Shown one piece after another: positions 1 through 11,098 of a stretch of 64,000 nt of DNA; position 1 is the stretch's first letter, and the number at the start of each line of letters is the position of its first letter. The notes beneath the pieces were generated by a model, which was not told the origin of the DNA, searched no databases, and was given only the letters and a program-made list of their open reading frames with translations. The translations under genes were made by a program, and so were the position numbers. The DNA is taken from NCBI RefSeq assembly GCF_964355755.1, contig NC_092673.1, forward strand, positions 33,861,648 to 33,925,647, in the 5' to 3' direction. This DNA is from Antedon mediterranea. Taxonomy: Eukaryota; Echinodermata; Crinoidea; Comatulida; Antedonidae.

Positions 1-1475
1 TTCGTTTAGTACTTTATCACTTGATATTTTTGTATCTAATTCTTCTATTACAGAATGTTCATGTTCTGCCTTTACATATTTGAAATACTTTGCTAGTGAA
101 TGCAAGTTTGAAGCTTTTACCTTCAACCAATGTTTCATGAATCTACCAGCATCAGCACCTAGGAATCCTATAGTGAATATGATTGTCATATGTAGATATT
201 CATTAGATATTATGTCACACTCCTCTTCCGTCATATCACCCAACTTACACTTCTCAGCGAGGTAATACCCAGCTAATGCCTCTGAAACTAACTTGTGTGG
301 TGGAGCAAACATCTCATTTTTATCACTTTTACTAAGAGGTGGATTTTTGTAAACAAATCCAATTTTGAGTGCCAAGTCCACTATTGATTTATCAAACATG
401 TTTGTGAACTCAAACTTGTCAATTATCAGTTTATTTGTCTTTAGTCCTTCATAGATCCATTTACCTAATGCTAGCATTGGAGTTTTATATTCAAATGGAA
501 TTTTCTCAAAACTGGCAATTTCAGATTTGTTTTCATCACTATTTACCTTGGATAAATATTGATTTAAAGTACAACAAATTATTTCTTTGAAAAGATCTGA
601 TAAGTCATTTGGAAGGTTTCCGGATTCTTCCCATATTTTGCATATCATAAGTAATAACAAAGGAGATGAACACAATTCAAATACTGAATGATGCTCTTGT
701 GTGTGTGAATTACACCTTAATTTCCTAAATAGCCTTTCCCCTAAATCCTTATTATTTGCAAAATATCTATCAATGTAGTTCTTTATACTTGTTTCACTGA
801 ATCCATTTACCTCCACATGCACATCACATTTATCAATAAATTTTGCAGTGTTTTCAGGTCGTGATGTTATTAATGTTGTGTTTTTAAAATCTGTATTTTT
901 AAATAAGATTATAGGATCATCAGCACCTTGCTGTAACTCATCTAATCCATCTAATAGTAAGACTATTTCATCCCCATGCTTAATCATGAAAGTTTCAATT
1001 ACTTGTCTAGACTTTTCATTGCTGTGTGTATCCATGTGAACAGTGAATGTTGGAAGATAAATATTACTAATAATGGCATCTAAGATTGTCTTTTGAGCGT
1101 GTAAGTCTCTGATGTTTACTAGAAACACTATTTTATCAGAAAATGTTTTATCTTTACCTGTAGCCCAGTTATAAGTAATGTATCTAAGAAGGGTTGTCTT
1201 TCCCATCCCTCCTTTACCTGTAAATATGATTTTACGAGCATTTATATCTTTTATCATCTCCAATATCTCTCCCAATGTTTTAGGTATTTTTTCTTTCTGG
1301 TCATGTTGGCTTCTCTTCTGTTTTGTAGCTTCTTCTTGATTTTCTTTCTTACTTGATTGAAGTAACTTGAGATCAGTGAATAACTCTTCAATATTGAGGT
1401 CCTCAAGAACGGCTGTATCCAGTTTGTTAAAATCTTTATATAATTCTTGTTGCTTTTTTTTCAGGTATTCTTTAA
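1..1475 (-). CDS. NLR-like gene, NACHT NTPase exon (partial, runs off left edge)
   Basis: Large exon of an NLR-type innate immune receptor. It opens at a splice acceptor (AG at 1476-1477) in phase 1 and stays open for 491 codons to the window edge. The first ~70 residues are a charged, coiled-coil-like linker (KKKQQELYKDF...). Then comes the NACHT domain: Walker A GKGGMGKTTLL near 1192-1222, Walker B LLLDGLDE near 940-965, sensor-like TLITSRP, then helical segments with LCSSPLLLL. NACHT proteins are STAND ATPases that oligomerise on ligand sensing. The C-terminal sensor, normally leucine-rich repeats, lies outside the window. The upstream exons (4731-10585) join in matching phase, placing death-fold domains N-terminal to NACHT. 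Domain call is strong; LRRs are inferred only. Confidence 0.88.
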
Positions 1476-1662
1476 CTGTTTTAAAAAGAAAGTAAATAAA
1501 GTTGTTTTTCTTACTAAAAGGTGATAAAATATGAATTTAGTAGAAATATTGTTCAATATTCATTTTTTCCTTTATTTTCAAAGTGCAATTTAATTCAGCC
1601 TTGAACGCACCATTATCACTAAATTTGCTAATCCCTCATAAAATGAGTCATCACTGGGAATG

Positions 1663-1727
1663 GGTTAGCTGATGTTATGGCTACGTAATTACGGTTCCAC
1701 TGTCTTAACTGCTCGGCCACTCACAAG
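1663..1727 (-). repeat. tRNA-like SINE head
   Basis: On the minus strand the segment reads like the 5' half of a class II tRNA: GAGTGGCCGAGCAGTTAAGA (A-box region) followed by a D-arm-like stretch. A second copy with the same order lies at about 44690-44740. The cloverleaf is not closed, so this is a tRNA-derived SINE head and not a functional tRNA. It sits in the intron between the last linker exon and the NACHT exon. Confidence 0.5.
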
Positions 1728-1894
1728 TATATTATACAGATATTGACTGCTTAGAGATCAAATCTTATATTTAACCGATATAAAAGGCAATATCTGTTAT
1801 ATTATTCATTCAATCTTTTATTTTGAAAACTCTGGTCCATAGAAAGTAAATTACATATAAATGAAATAAATAAAATAAACAAAATTACTACTAC

Positions 1895-3115
1895 TCATCT
1901 CAGGATGGCATTCCATCTGGAGAGCATCTTCGACTTAACTAAGACATTGCTTATAATCGTTGAGATTAAAATATTTTTGCTTGCATTAAGTCTACACATC
2001 AGGCCATATATTGATATTCTTAACAATTCATAAAAAGAGGGAATTCTACATTCCGTAAACATGAGGCTGGCACTGCAATGTAGAGGCCTTTGCAACAACA
2101 TTCTTAAACCATTATTGTAGCATACCTGGAGAGATCGCAAGGTACCTTGATTATAGTTGCACCATAATGTAGCACAATACATATTTACACAATATGTTCT
2201 AAATAAAACACATTTCACATTGATAGAACACATACTAAATTTTCTGACCAAGGAGTTGGCTCGGATACACAAAGATCTGTATTGCCGCTTTATATCAAAC
2301 TCATCACATAAATCCAAGGATATAACATGACCAAGATATGTGGTTGAGTCCACATATTCTAAGCTTTTGCCATTAATGGTAATAATAGGTTTCAATTGAA
2401 TCCTCCGTGACTTAGGACAGATTATCATACAAGATGATTTCTTAGCATTGTAAACAATATCATTTTTGGCCGCAAAGCATTCAGAAATTTTAATTAGATG
2501 TTGCAACCCTGATGCAGAAGGTGATATAAGCACCATATCATCTGCATACGATAGGTTGTTAAATTCAATATTATTTAACTCACACCCTTCTTTGCTGTTG
2601 CTAAGCTTAATGATAAGATCATTTATATATATATTATACAGATGGGGAGACATCACTCCTCCCTGTCTAACACCATTTGATACATGAAAGGGCTCCGAAA
2701 AGGATTTGCCCCATTTAACAATGAAACACTGAATATTATACCAAGCTTTTAGTACTCTAACAATTGGACATGGAGTATCATTAATAATTAATTTCTTAAA
2801 AAGTGTCCAATGGTTCACCCTATCAAAGGCTTTAGAAGCATCGAGGTCGCATACATAGACAGGGCTACCATTTAATACGATAGTAGTAATCAACTATTTG
2901 TTTAAAAACAAAAATACAAGTTTCTGTACCATGGTTAGATTTAAAGGCAAATTGTCTGTCATCAGAAGTTATAGTATCACCAGATAATTCAATAAGAACA
3001 TGTTCTAAACCCTTAGATATTACACAGGCTAGGGCAATCGGTCTATAATTATCCTTGCTTGTAATGTCGCCTGACTTAGATTTTACGATAGGTACAAGAA
3101 TGACATCAGTCCCTC
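1895..3115 (-). mobile_element. Non-LTR retrotransposon fragment with reverse transcriptase
   Basis: Minus-strand remnant of a LINE. The 332-codon frame at 1895-2893 holds RT core blocks CDLDASKAFDRVN, GVRQGGVMSPHLYNIYIND and the catalytic LSYADDMVLIS. A preceding stretch in the same orientation (about 2894-3115) supplies an earlier block (DNYRPIALA) with in-frame disruptions. No endonuclease part is visible, so the copy is 5' truncated. It lies in the intron 5' of the NACHT exon, in the same orientation as the host gene. The clade is not resolved. Confidence 0.82.
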
Positions 3116-3412
3116 CAGTTTGACATTATTATTGTTAATTGAATTGAATCGGCGCCAAAGTGATACACTTTACCGCGCAAGGTGTCAAAGCCTCGACTGG
3201 GAATTAAATATAACCCCCAATATAACGGCGTTACGTTCTCACAGAATGCCCGTCTGGCATTGCGGGAAATATCCCTAAAGCAAATATCTCTAAAGCAGGT
3301 CATGTCGATGCCGGCATGATGCCAAGACGACCCGTTCTCACAGAAAACCATACCGGCATGGTAATGGTATATTACCGCAATATTCCTGGCACACAGCTGT
3401 GTGAGAAAGGGG
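3116..3412. repeat. Unclassified ~295-bp insert between two LINE fragments
   Basis: This stretch separates the RT fragment at 1895-3115 from the one at 3413-4000 and is GC-richer than its surroundings. It contains the repeated word GTTCTCACAGA (about 3235 and 3333), related CATGCCGG/ATGCCAGA units, and an inverted pair (GGCATTGCGGGAAATAT near 3262 against TGGTATATTACCGCAATATT near 3365). One edge carries a (AATTG)2 run. It looks like a short non-autonomous element; ends and target duplication are not clear. Confidence 0.4.
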
Positions 3413-4000
3413 CTTAGGATGCGGATTGACTCAGTGGTATTCTCTGGATTGAAAGAAGTATACAGTTGAGTATCATCAGCGTAAATGTGATACTTGATTG
3501 CATGTTTGTGAATAATATCACCGAGAGGGCGCATGTAAATTAAGAACAAAAATGGGCCCCAGGGTGGAACCTTGGGGGACACCAAAATCTATAGAAACAG
3601 GATCGGAGATAGCTGATTCCACTGTAACAAACTGTTTTCTCAATGTTATGTAAGAGTTGAACCATGCCAACACTGTACCAGAAAGACCTAATTCTGAAAG
3701 TCGATCTATGAGGATACAATGGTCAATAGTATCGAAGGCCGCGGACAAGTCCAGGTATACAGACACTCTACAGTGTCCCTTGTCGAGGGCCTGCAAAATA
3801 TCGTTATTTACTTTCAGTACAGTAGATTCCGTACTGTGTGCCTTTCTATAGGCTGACTGGTAAAGGATCGAATAAATTATTTAGATTTAAAAATTTAACC
3901 AAAATTGAACAAACTACCTTCTCGATAACTTTAGATACAAAAGCAATGTTAGTGACAGGCCGGTAATTAGCAAAAGTTTGCATCAGTAGACAAAGGAAAC
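3413..4000 (-). mobile_element. CR1/L2-like LINE fragment (frameshifted RT)
   Basis: Minus-strand RT fragment: [30 protein letters not shown] and [13 protein letters not shown] lie in two frames that must be joined at a shift near 3540-3560. Upstream, a frame-shifted block still reads like the RPVTNIAFVSKVIEK motif. The style of the [14 protein letters not shown] blocks fits the CR1/L2 group. Dead copy, truncated at both ends. Confidence 0.75.
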
Positions 4001-4344
4001 AGTAACAAACTTTTACTAGTATACCTGCATGTCACATGCGTATATGCCCAGTAGTAGTATTAAATTCAATTGGTGTTCAAGATGTTTAGTTGGGGAGCCA
4101 GAAAGCCTGACCCTCTAGCAAACTGAGCTTGACTTCAACGTTACGATCATTAAAACGGATTAAAACTCAGATACCAAGTATTTGTGGCACAGGCACCACC
4201 ATTGGGATCGCACATAAAATTCATAAAATGGCACCTCCCACTAGTCTAGTTGGCTCTGAAATGATACTTCCATGCATTGTGCAGCAATCAGCGTACTTAA
4301 ATAAATACAGTGAATACGGTAAATACAGTGACATAAAATCTTTT

Positions 4345-4405
4345 TGATTTAAAGTACAACAAATTAGTTTCTTGAAAAGTCATCCGGAAGGTTTCTATGG
4401 ATTCT
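4345..4405 (-). pseudogene. Decayed fragment of a NACHT exon
   Basis: About 60 bases inside the NLR intron closely match an internal part of the NACHT exon at about 561-629 (shared run GATTTAAAGTACAACAAATT, then GGAAGGTTTC and GGATTCT), with small deletions that break the frame. It lies just 3' of the second linker exon, where a NACHT exon would sit if a whole linker-plus-NACHT block had been duplicated. Confidence 0.6.
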
Positions 4406-4730
4406 CTTGTTTCCTAACATTGTCATACACTGTACCTCAAATACTCTTATAATGCTAATCAATGTGCCATTGAATGCAATACTACAATCAAATTGGTTCT
4501 CTAGGGTTGCTTTGTTTCATTATTTCATTATTACCAATGAATTAGACAAAGTGCAAATTTGTAGTTAAATTGAGGCGACATTATCAGAATTTAGAAAGAC
4601 TGGAATCAATTGTAGCTTTAAACCTGTTGTGGACCAAAAAATGTCATCACATGGAAGGTGATAATTAGACTATTATGGCATTTCACACGAAAAACATTGA
4701 AATAAAATGTGTCATTATCATTATACTCAC

Positions 4731-4832
4731 TTTTTGTTTCTTGTGATTGGTAAGCCTTTTTCTGTGCTGGATTATCTTCACAATCAGAGGAACTTTGGTC
4801 CAATTTGTGCTTGTATGATTTAACTTCTACAC
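4731..4832 (-). CDS. NLR-like gene, linker exon copy 2
   Basis: Short exon of 34 codons between a CAG acceptor (4833-4834) and a GTGAGT donor (4730 downward). It starts and ends in phase 1, so it can be added or skipped without shifting the frame. It encodes a polar, acidic-then-basic linker with the core QSSSDCEDNPAQKKAYQ. It closely resembles the exon at 5348-5440 and the intron sequence 3' of each is also similar, so the two arose by local duplication. It would join the death-fold exons to the NACHT exon. No domain is recognised. A retrotransposon-filled intron of about 3.3 kb separates it from the NACHT exon. Confidence 0.68.
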
Positions 4833-5347
4833 CTGAAGTAAGAAGATAGTTTGTAAAGTATGAATCACTGTGTATTTTTCACTCTTCCCCGAGGTTCATT
4901 TTTTTGACTAATGTACAAATGATTCTTTGAGTTATAGTAATTGTTTTGCTTTAGTTGCCCCTGACCATTGTTCTCTGTTTATGTTCTGTTCTGTATCTGT
5001 GTTTTGGTCAAATAAAAAAATGAGAAATGAAATGAGAAATAATGAACAGGCCATTAATTTGATGCAATACTACAATACAACTAAAACTGATTCTCAAGGG
5101 TTTTGTTCCATTGTTAACAATGAATTACAGTAGCAAAGCGCAAATTTGTAGTAAAATTGAGGTGACATTATCAGAATGGATTTTTTTAGAAACTGATAAT
5201 GGAATCAATTGGGGCTTTTTAAACCTTTTTTGAACCAATTTCTGATGACCAAACCTGAAAGTTCTCACTAAAAAGGATCCCACCAAAATCAGACTATAGA
5301 AATCTGTACGAAAATAAAACAAAATTCTTCATTATCATTGCACTCAC

Positions 5348-5440
5348 TTCTTGGTTCTTTAGGTTGGTAAGCCTTTTTCTGTGGTGGATGATCTTCACAA
5401 TCCGAGGAACTTTGGTTCAATTTGTGCGTGCTTGATTTAC
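5348..5440 (-). CDS. NLR-like gene, linker exon copy 1
   Basis: Exon of 31 codons, acceptor AG at 5441-5442 and donor GTGAGT starting at 5347, phase 1 at both ends. The core QSSSDCEDHPPQKKAYQ nearly matches the exon at 4731-4832, supporting real coding sequence: the reading frame is kept and third positions vary. It probably acts as a flexible linker between the death-fold and NACHT parts of the receptor. Whether both linker copies are spliced into one transcript or used alternatively cannot be seen from DNA. Confidence 0.68.
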
Positions 5441-5802
5441 CTTCAAATGACATAAATGATAACACTAGTCTATGTTAAAAAAATCAATTGTGAAATAAAA
5501 ACATTTAGTTTCACACTTTAAACAAAAATTAAATGCTATGACCATGACCTGAATAATTGGAAATAGATGTTTTAACACTAGGGCTAATCCAAGTGAGGAT
5601 CCAGACTTGAAGGGGAAGATTTTAATAGATTAAAAAAATTGCTATTGTATAGACCCTACTGTTCTTTCAAATGTCGTGACTGCTTCACTGATGAATGATT
5701 GAATAATTGATTTATTATTGGCTATGTAAATAAAATATATAAGAGCATACTGTATAGGGCATTTATATATTTGGATGAAAAATTTAAAACAAATTCACCA
5801 AC

Positions 5803-6336
5803 CATCAAAGAAAACCCTTTTTGCTCTTTTCATTCCATTTCTGTCCAAAATTGTAAGAAATTTGTCCATTTTTTTAAAATCTTTATCAATGATCTCTCTG
5901 TCTTCAAAATCTTCAATTAAACTCCAGCTGTCTTGATATTTCTTTGTTGGATTGTTGTATAAAGAATCTAATGTGTATACGTCATCCTTTTTAAGTTCTA
6001 ATCCCAGTTGATAAACCTTTTGTCTGTATGGTGTCAACATTGATATCACATGTTTCTCAATATCTTCTGGGGGTTGATTTTTAACTGTTGACTTAAAGTC
6101 AAATTGCTTGGTTATTTTTACTGTGTCATACAGAAGAGTAAGATTTGATAAACTCAATTTCCCAGAGGCTGTTAAATCCTGTAGTAGATCCTTGACACTT
6201 TCAGCTCTAGTTATACCTGTGTTAGATTTTGTCAGATGGTCTTTATATAATAATTTTAAGGGTTTGAGGTATCCAAGTCGATCATACCATTCTGCTGTAT
6301 CAATCAACAGTTGATTAAAACCTTCGACTGAGATTT
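5803..6336 (-). CDS. NLR-like gene, double death-effector-like exon, copy 2
   Basis: Exon of 178 codons, phase 1 at both ends (acceptor AG at 6337-6338; donor GT at 5801-5802). The product is two helical repeats resembling death-effector domains: the first centred on SVKDLLQDLTASGKLSLSNL, the second on DSWSLIEDFEDREIIDKDF. DED and other death folds recruit caspases or adaptors by homotypic contact, so this would be the signalling end of the receptor. It is about two-thirds identical by eye to the exon at 6818-7354. The DED call rests on pattern resemblance; another death-fold subfamily is possible. Confidence 0.78.
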
Positions 6337-6817
6337 CTATAATGTGAAAATGAGTACAACACCATTTGAATTTACAAATAATAGTGAGTGGATTAATTGG
6401 CATCTACAGAAAAGAGTTAAACAAATCTTGTTAAGAAACTTAAATTGCTAGATCAAACTTATGGTTTGGATGCAAAACTATTATGCCCCTGAATGATTTG
6501 GCAATGACATTACAATTTATTTTTCTTTAGATTATTTTTTTGCAGGGGGATAATATATATTTTACTCAATTGATCATCCTGTTTTATTTGTAACTAGGTT
6601 ACAGTTAAATTATGATGTATTCATTATTCTCTCTGTAAACTTGAATGTACTGTACATTTAAATGACATTAAAGATACATTAACTGAGATTACTAATCTAA
6701 AAAATCGCCATTTTTAACAGAGGATTAGAAGGTACAACAATTCACTATTTATGATTTAGAGTATCAGGCACTACAGCTATATAATATACAAAAATAAATA
6801 AAAACAAAGACACTAAC

Positions 6818-7354
6818 CATCAAGGAAAATCTTCCTAGCCTTTGTTATTCTATTTCTTTCTAAAACATTAAGAAACTCCTCCATCCTTGTGTAATCCCTA
6901 TCAATGATCTTTCTGTCCTCAAAGTCCTTAATCAAACTCCAGCTGTCTGGATATTTCTTTAACAATGGATTGTTAAATCGAAAATCAAGTTTTGATACTT
7001 CATCCTTTTTAAGTTCTAATCCCAGGTGAAAAAGCTTCTGTCTGTAAGATGTCAACATTGATACTACATGGTTCTTAATATCTTCTGGAGGTTGATTCTT
7101 AACGTTTGACTTAAAGCCAAATTGCTTGGTTATCTTTATTGTGTCATATAGAATAGTAAGATTTGATGGACTTAAACTCCCAGAGGCTGTTAAATCCTGT
7201 AGTAGATCCCAGACACTTTTAGCATTAGACACCGCTACATTAGATTTTTTCAAATGGTCTATGTATAAAACTTTCAACGCTTTGAGGTATCCAAGTTGGT
7301 CATACCAATTTGCTGTATCAGTCAACAGTTCATTAAATTCTTCCACTGAGATTT
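6818..7354 (-). CDS. NLR-like gene, double death-effector-like exon, copy 1
   Basis: Exon of 179 codons, acceptor AG at 7355-7356, donor GT at 6816-6817, phase 1 at both ends. It encodes two death-effector-like repeats (first with SVWDLLQDLTASGSLSPSNL, second with DSWSLIKDFEDRKIIDRDY). It is a tandem duplicate of the exon at 5803-6336, with starts about 1.0 kb apart. The join G|AA to the start exon gives Glu, and the same join links the two copies, so one mRNA could encode four death-effector-like repeats in a row. Substitutions are mostly conservative and neither copy has a stop or frameshift, suggesting that both are still constrained. Confidence 0.78.
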
Positions 7355-7439
7355 CTAAAATGTAAAACAAATATTAGACAAGACCATTATAATTTTATAA
7401 ACATGGAGCCAGCATTTTTATTTAATTTATTTATTTATT

Positions 7440-8975
7440 TAATTTTGGATTTATATAGCGCTTTTCCAAGTGACCAAAGCGCTGTACAATAGAAAATACT
7501 ATATAGGCCTACTCAACAAAACTTACAAAAAACAAAAAATAGAAAATGGAATGAAAATACAAAAATATATATAAATATAAAAACTATGAGGGCCTATACA
7601 AAAAGTTACCGTAATTTCATTAACATTATTTAGGAAAGAGATAGGTTTTTAACATTTTCTTGAAATATTGCACATTTGGGGTTTCACGAATATAAGATGG
7701 TAAGTTATTCCACAATCTAGGACCGTAGACAGAAAAACACTTATCGCCAAACGATAAGATCGAAGTCCATGCCGACCAGAATGGTGTTTGTTTATAAGGT
7801 CCTGTAAATAACCAGGTGCTGAGCCATACAGACAGTTGTACACATGCACTAAGATCTTGAATTCAATCCTCTGCTGGACAGGCAACCAATGCAGCTAGCT
7901 CCCCAATGGGAGGAGACGCAGTGGTGCGCTTGCTAGCTTGAAAAATAAGACGTGCAGCGCTATTTTGCAGTGTTTGCAAACGTCGGACGTCTGAAACAGC
8001 CAATCCACCGAGCAAAGAGTTGCCATAGTCCAGTCGGGAAAGAATTAAAGATCTTACTGCATGTGTACAAGTAGAGCGGTCTATGAAACACCGAATCCTA
8101 CTCAAATTACGAAGATGGAAGTTTACCCTACTACGCAATGTACTAACATGATTTTTCATAGAGAGTTGGTTATCAAGCATGATACCAAGATTTTTAATGT
8201 TACTGGATGGGGTGATAATAGATTCACCGATTTTCAAATCAAGTTGGGGTATAGCCTTAACATGCCTATTAGATGAAATCACGAAAAACTCAGTTTTTGA
8301 ATCATTTAGCTTTAGTTTGTTGATCATCATCCACGAACGTATTTCAGTAACGTAGTTTAAACTTAGCGGCGGAGATATCCTCCTCCGACTTTGAATCAAA
8401 GCTAACGTAAAGCTGTATGTCATCAGCATATATGTGATACACGCTACTTCAAATCGCCTAATGATATCTGCAATAGGTTGCGCATACATAGTAAAGATAG
8501 ATGGACCTACGATGGACCCTTGAGGTACACCATATCTCAAAACATGATTCTGCGAGTATTCACCTAGAACACAGACTCTATTTACACGTTCATGATGGTA
8601 ACTAGCAAACCAGTTTAATGCAGTACCGGAGATACCAAATTCACTCTGCATTCAATTTACAAGGATGTCATGGTCTATGGTGTCGAATGCAGAGGAGAGA
8701 TCTAGTAGGACCAACATAATTGATTTACCTTTGTCAAGTTCATATCATTCTTAACCCGCAAAAGGGCAGTTTCCGTACTATGAGATGATTTATATGCAGA
8801 CTGGTACGGTTCAGTAAGATCGTTGTTCTGGAGATGCTCTTTAAAACTAGAGACTGCGGGATATTCAATTATTTTACCTAACGTTGGGAGGTTGGAGACA
8901 GGCCGGTAATTTTTAAACACATCAGGATTTAAGGTTGGTTTTATCTTAATGTGAACAATATCCTGACTCATTATT
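7440..8975 (-). mobile_element. CR1/L2-like LINE fragment, several frameshifts
   Basis: Minus-strand remnant filling the intron between the NLR start exon and the first death-fold exon. Pieces in order: NYRPVSNLPTLGKIIE (8702-8971), then ISGTALNWFASY, GVPQGSIVGPSIFTMYAQ and NSKTEFFVISS-like thumb region (7863-8651), then LPVQQRIEFKILVHVYNCLYGSAPGYL (7649-7885), which is the typical C-terminal block of L2/CR1 RT proteins. Frame changes separate the pieces, so it is inactive. The 3' end carries the dispersed word ATTTATATAGCGCTTTTCCA (7450-7469), also seen in variant form near 49810. Confidence 0.82.
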
Positions 8976-10518
8976 TAAAAGCAGTTTAGATTTCTTCAAC
9001 TATAAACTCATGTGTGTTTTTGGTATATTTTTCCAACAATAATTTCTAATTATGTGATCATTTAGAATAAAATGATCACCTACTGTTATTGTATGACATC
9101 TTTGTTAATATTTATTTCTCTGTACAGATTTTGCGTAACAATTATCTCAAAAAGTTAATAAATTTCACAATATCTTTCCAAAAATTTAACTTAATCCTCA
9201 GTGTGATTACTCATCTTTGACGTTATTTATGCGCCATTTTGTGAAATCACATTATCAATTATATCTTCACTAGCAATTATACCCGCCCCAGGGCAGGTTT
9301 CAAAATTAGTTTACAGCCTTCTCAGTACATAACACCCGAGGCCAGTATCTGCCTATACTCACCAACCGCCACCCTCTCTTCAATAACAGCACCCCATACT
9401 CTTTCTTAAAAACAAATTCTTCCCAGTGATGGACAAATTCAATTCAATCTAAGCTTCAAATTGAGAGGAGTATACATAGCTATGATGGGTCTAATAATGG
9501 TTGAAGTACGTTGTAAATTGTGTAAATGAATAGGTGTCATATTGGCTGATAATTAAAATATCTAATTTAGATACTGCGGTCCCCCAGCCTTCTTTCTCCT
9601 TTCACCACCAAAGCCACCATGACACAAACCTTAACTCCTCCCCTGGACAGTTCAAATATAGTAACTCCTAGTACAATTCCAATCATATAGGCTACCGTAC
9701 TTCATTACGCTAGTATTACAAACACACCCCTGATACACTGGGTGATGTGTTGAAGACGGTTCCAGTACAAATGATGTTATTATCACTCCCAACCCATAAT
9801 CCCTCAGTGGCAGTTGTCAAATGTAGTTTAAAACATTCCAAATACAGTTTGGGTCATTGTGATAGGCCTACATCCCCACCCCAAACTCCCATCCGCTTCC
9901 TACTACAATCCTGGTGTAAGCTAAATCCCCACTATCCCCTGAACCCCAACTCCCAAACCCTATCAGGCATGGCATGGTAACAGTAAACAACATGTGTATA
10001 TTAATATATAGATAATATAGATAACACGTCATCACATATCAAATTCACTACATACTTCACGTCAAGGGTAAACATATTAGCAAATAAAAACCCACTCGTA
10101 CACATGGTCATGCTCGCAAAATCGTGCGTAAAAAATTTTAAAAGCTCAAAATTACATTTTGATAAATTTAGAGCATGAATTAGGTAGTTTAACGTGATTA
10201 ATTAATTCAACCAATCAGCATTTAAGTTAGTATTGTGCGCAACTTTATTAGCTCTCAGCTTTTATGCAACTTGTATACCTCATTAGCATTGGTTTGAATA
10301 ATCGTTTTCGGATGGCGACAACATTTGTGTATTAGTATTTGGAATACCATGGTCTTTCATATACGGATTTATGTCTAATAAAAGGCAAACATTATAAGTT
10401 GAGATATCACCTTTTTCTTCAAGTGCATTAAATATATAGTTCGCTATAAAGTTTAGTTTAATATTTCAGTGAGGTAGGATATTCAAAAGGCAGAATTTCA
10501 ACATATCATACTTTTTAC
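8976..10518. other. Intron DNA with no recognised feature
   Basis: Rest of the intron after the NLR start exon. AT-rich, with a C-rich patch at about 9580-9970 that carries no credible reading frame. No exon, RNA gene or clear repeat boundary was seen. Confidence 0.5.
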
Positions 10519-10585
10519 CTTTTGAGTGTTTACCAAGTTCACCCTTCAAGTTGTCAAACTCATCATTCCTTTCAAGAGATGCCAT
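10519..10585 (-). CDS. NLR-like gene, probable start exon
   Basis: ATG at 10583-10585 opens 22 codons beginning MASLERNDEFDNLKGELGKH and ends after one extra base at a GTAAAA donor (10517-10518). Phase 1 matches the acceptors of both double death-effector-like exons, and the join creates a Glu codon. The peptide is hydrophilic with no signal sequence, as expected for a cytoplasmic receptor. Choice of this exon rests on phase match, position 3.2 kb upstream and a good donor; it has no domain, so another first exon remains possible. Confidence 0.55.
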
Positions 10586-10934
10586 TTTCCTGCAAAATAA
10601 CAAATAGTATCATTCTATCAATTTTTACACTGAAATATTAATAAATAAATAAATCTTTTTTATGGTAGTACAGTAGTAGCAGTACTAGACCTGTTGCAAC
10701 TTAAAATTCTGTCACCCAGTCTCTATCCAGTAGCAATACCAACAAACTTCTATCAATACAGAATCGTGTGGCAAGACTTGTTTTCCAAGGATGTTTTCCA
10801 AGTGTCTAAACTGGTAGCGTCTCTTCCCTAGGTCACTGGCTTCTGGTGGAATTGTATTCAAGATATTTGTACATGCATATAACCGTTTTAAGAAAACTTC
10901 TCCTATCTTATGGAACTAAATATTTATGAACCTA

Positions 10935-11098
10935 AAGCTCTGTCTACACTATCAAACTAGTTTGACAAAAAAAATTGTGATGTGCCCAAATATGGTAGTG
11001 ATATGCTTAAATAAGGCAGTGATATGACATCATCATGTCTATATATGGACATATCACATTTTTTTGTCACATAAAGTTTGATAGTGTAGACAGAGCTT
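10935..11098. mobile_element. MITE family A, copy 1 (Harbinger-like)
   Basis: Terminal inverted repeats: AGCTCTGTCTACACTATCAA on the left and its complement on the right (TTGATAGTGTAGACAGAGCT), about 160 bp in total. Flanks TAA and TAG suggest a 3-bp TWA-type target duplication as in PIF/Harbinger elements. Two further copies lie at 41991-42086 and 54829-54987. Confidence 0.75.
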
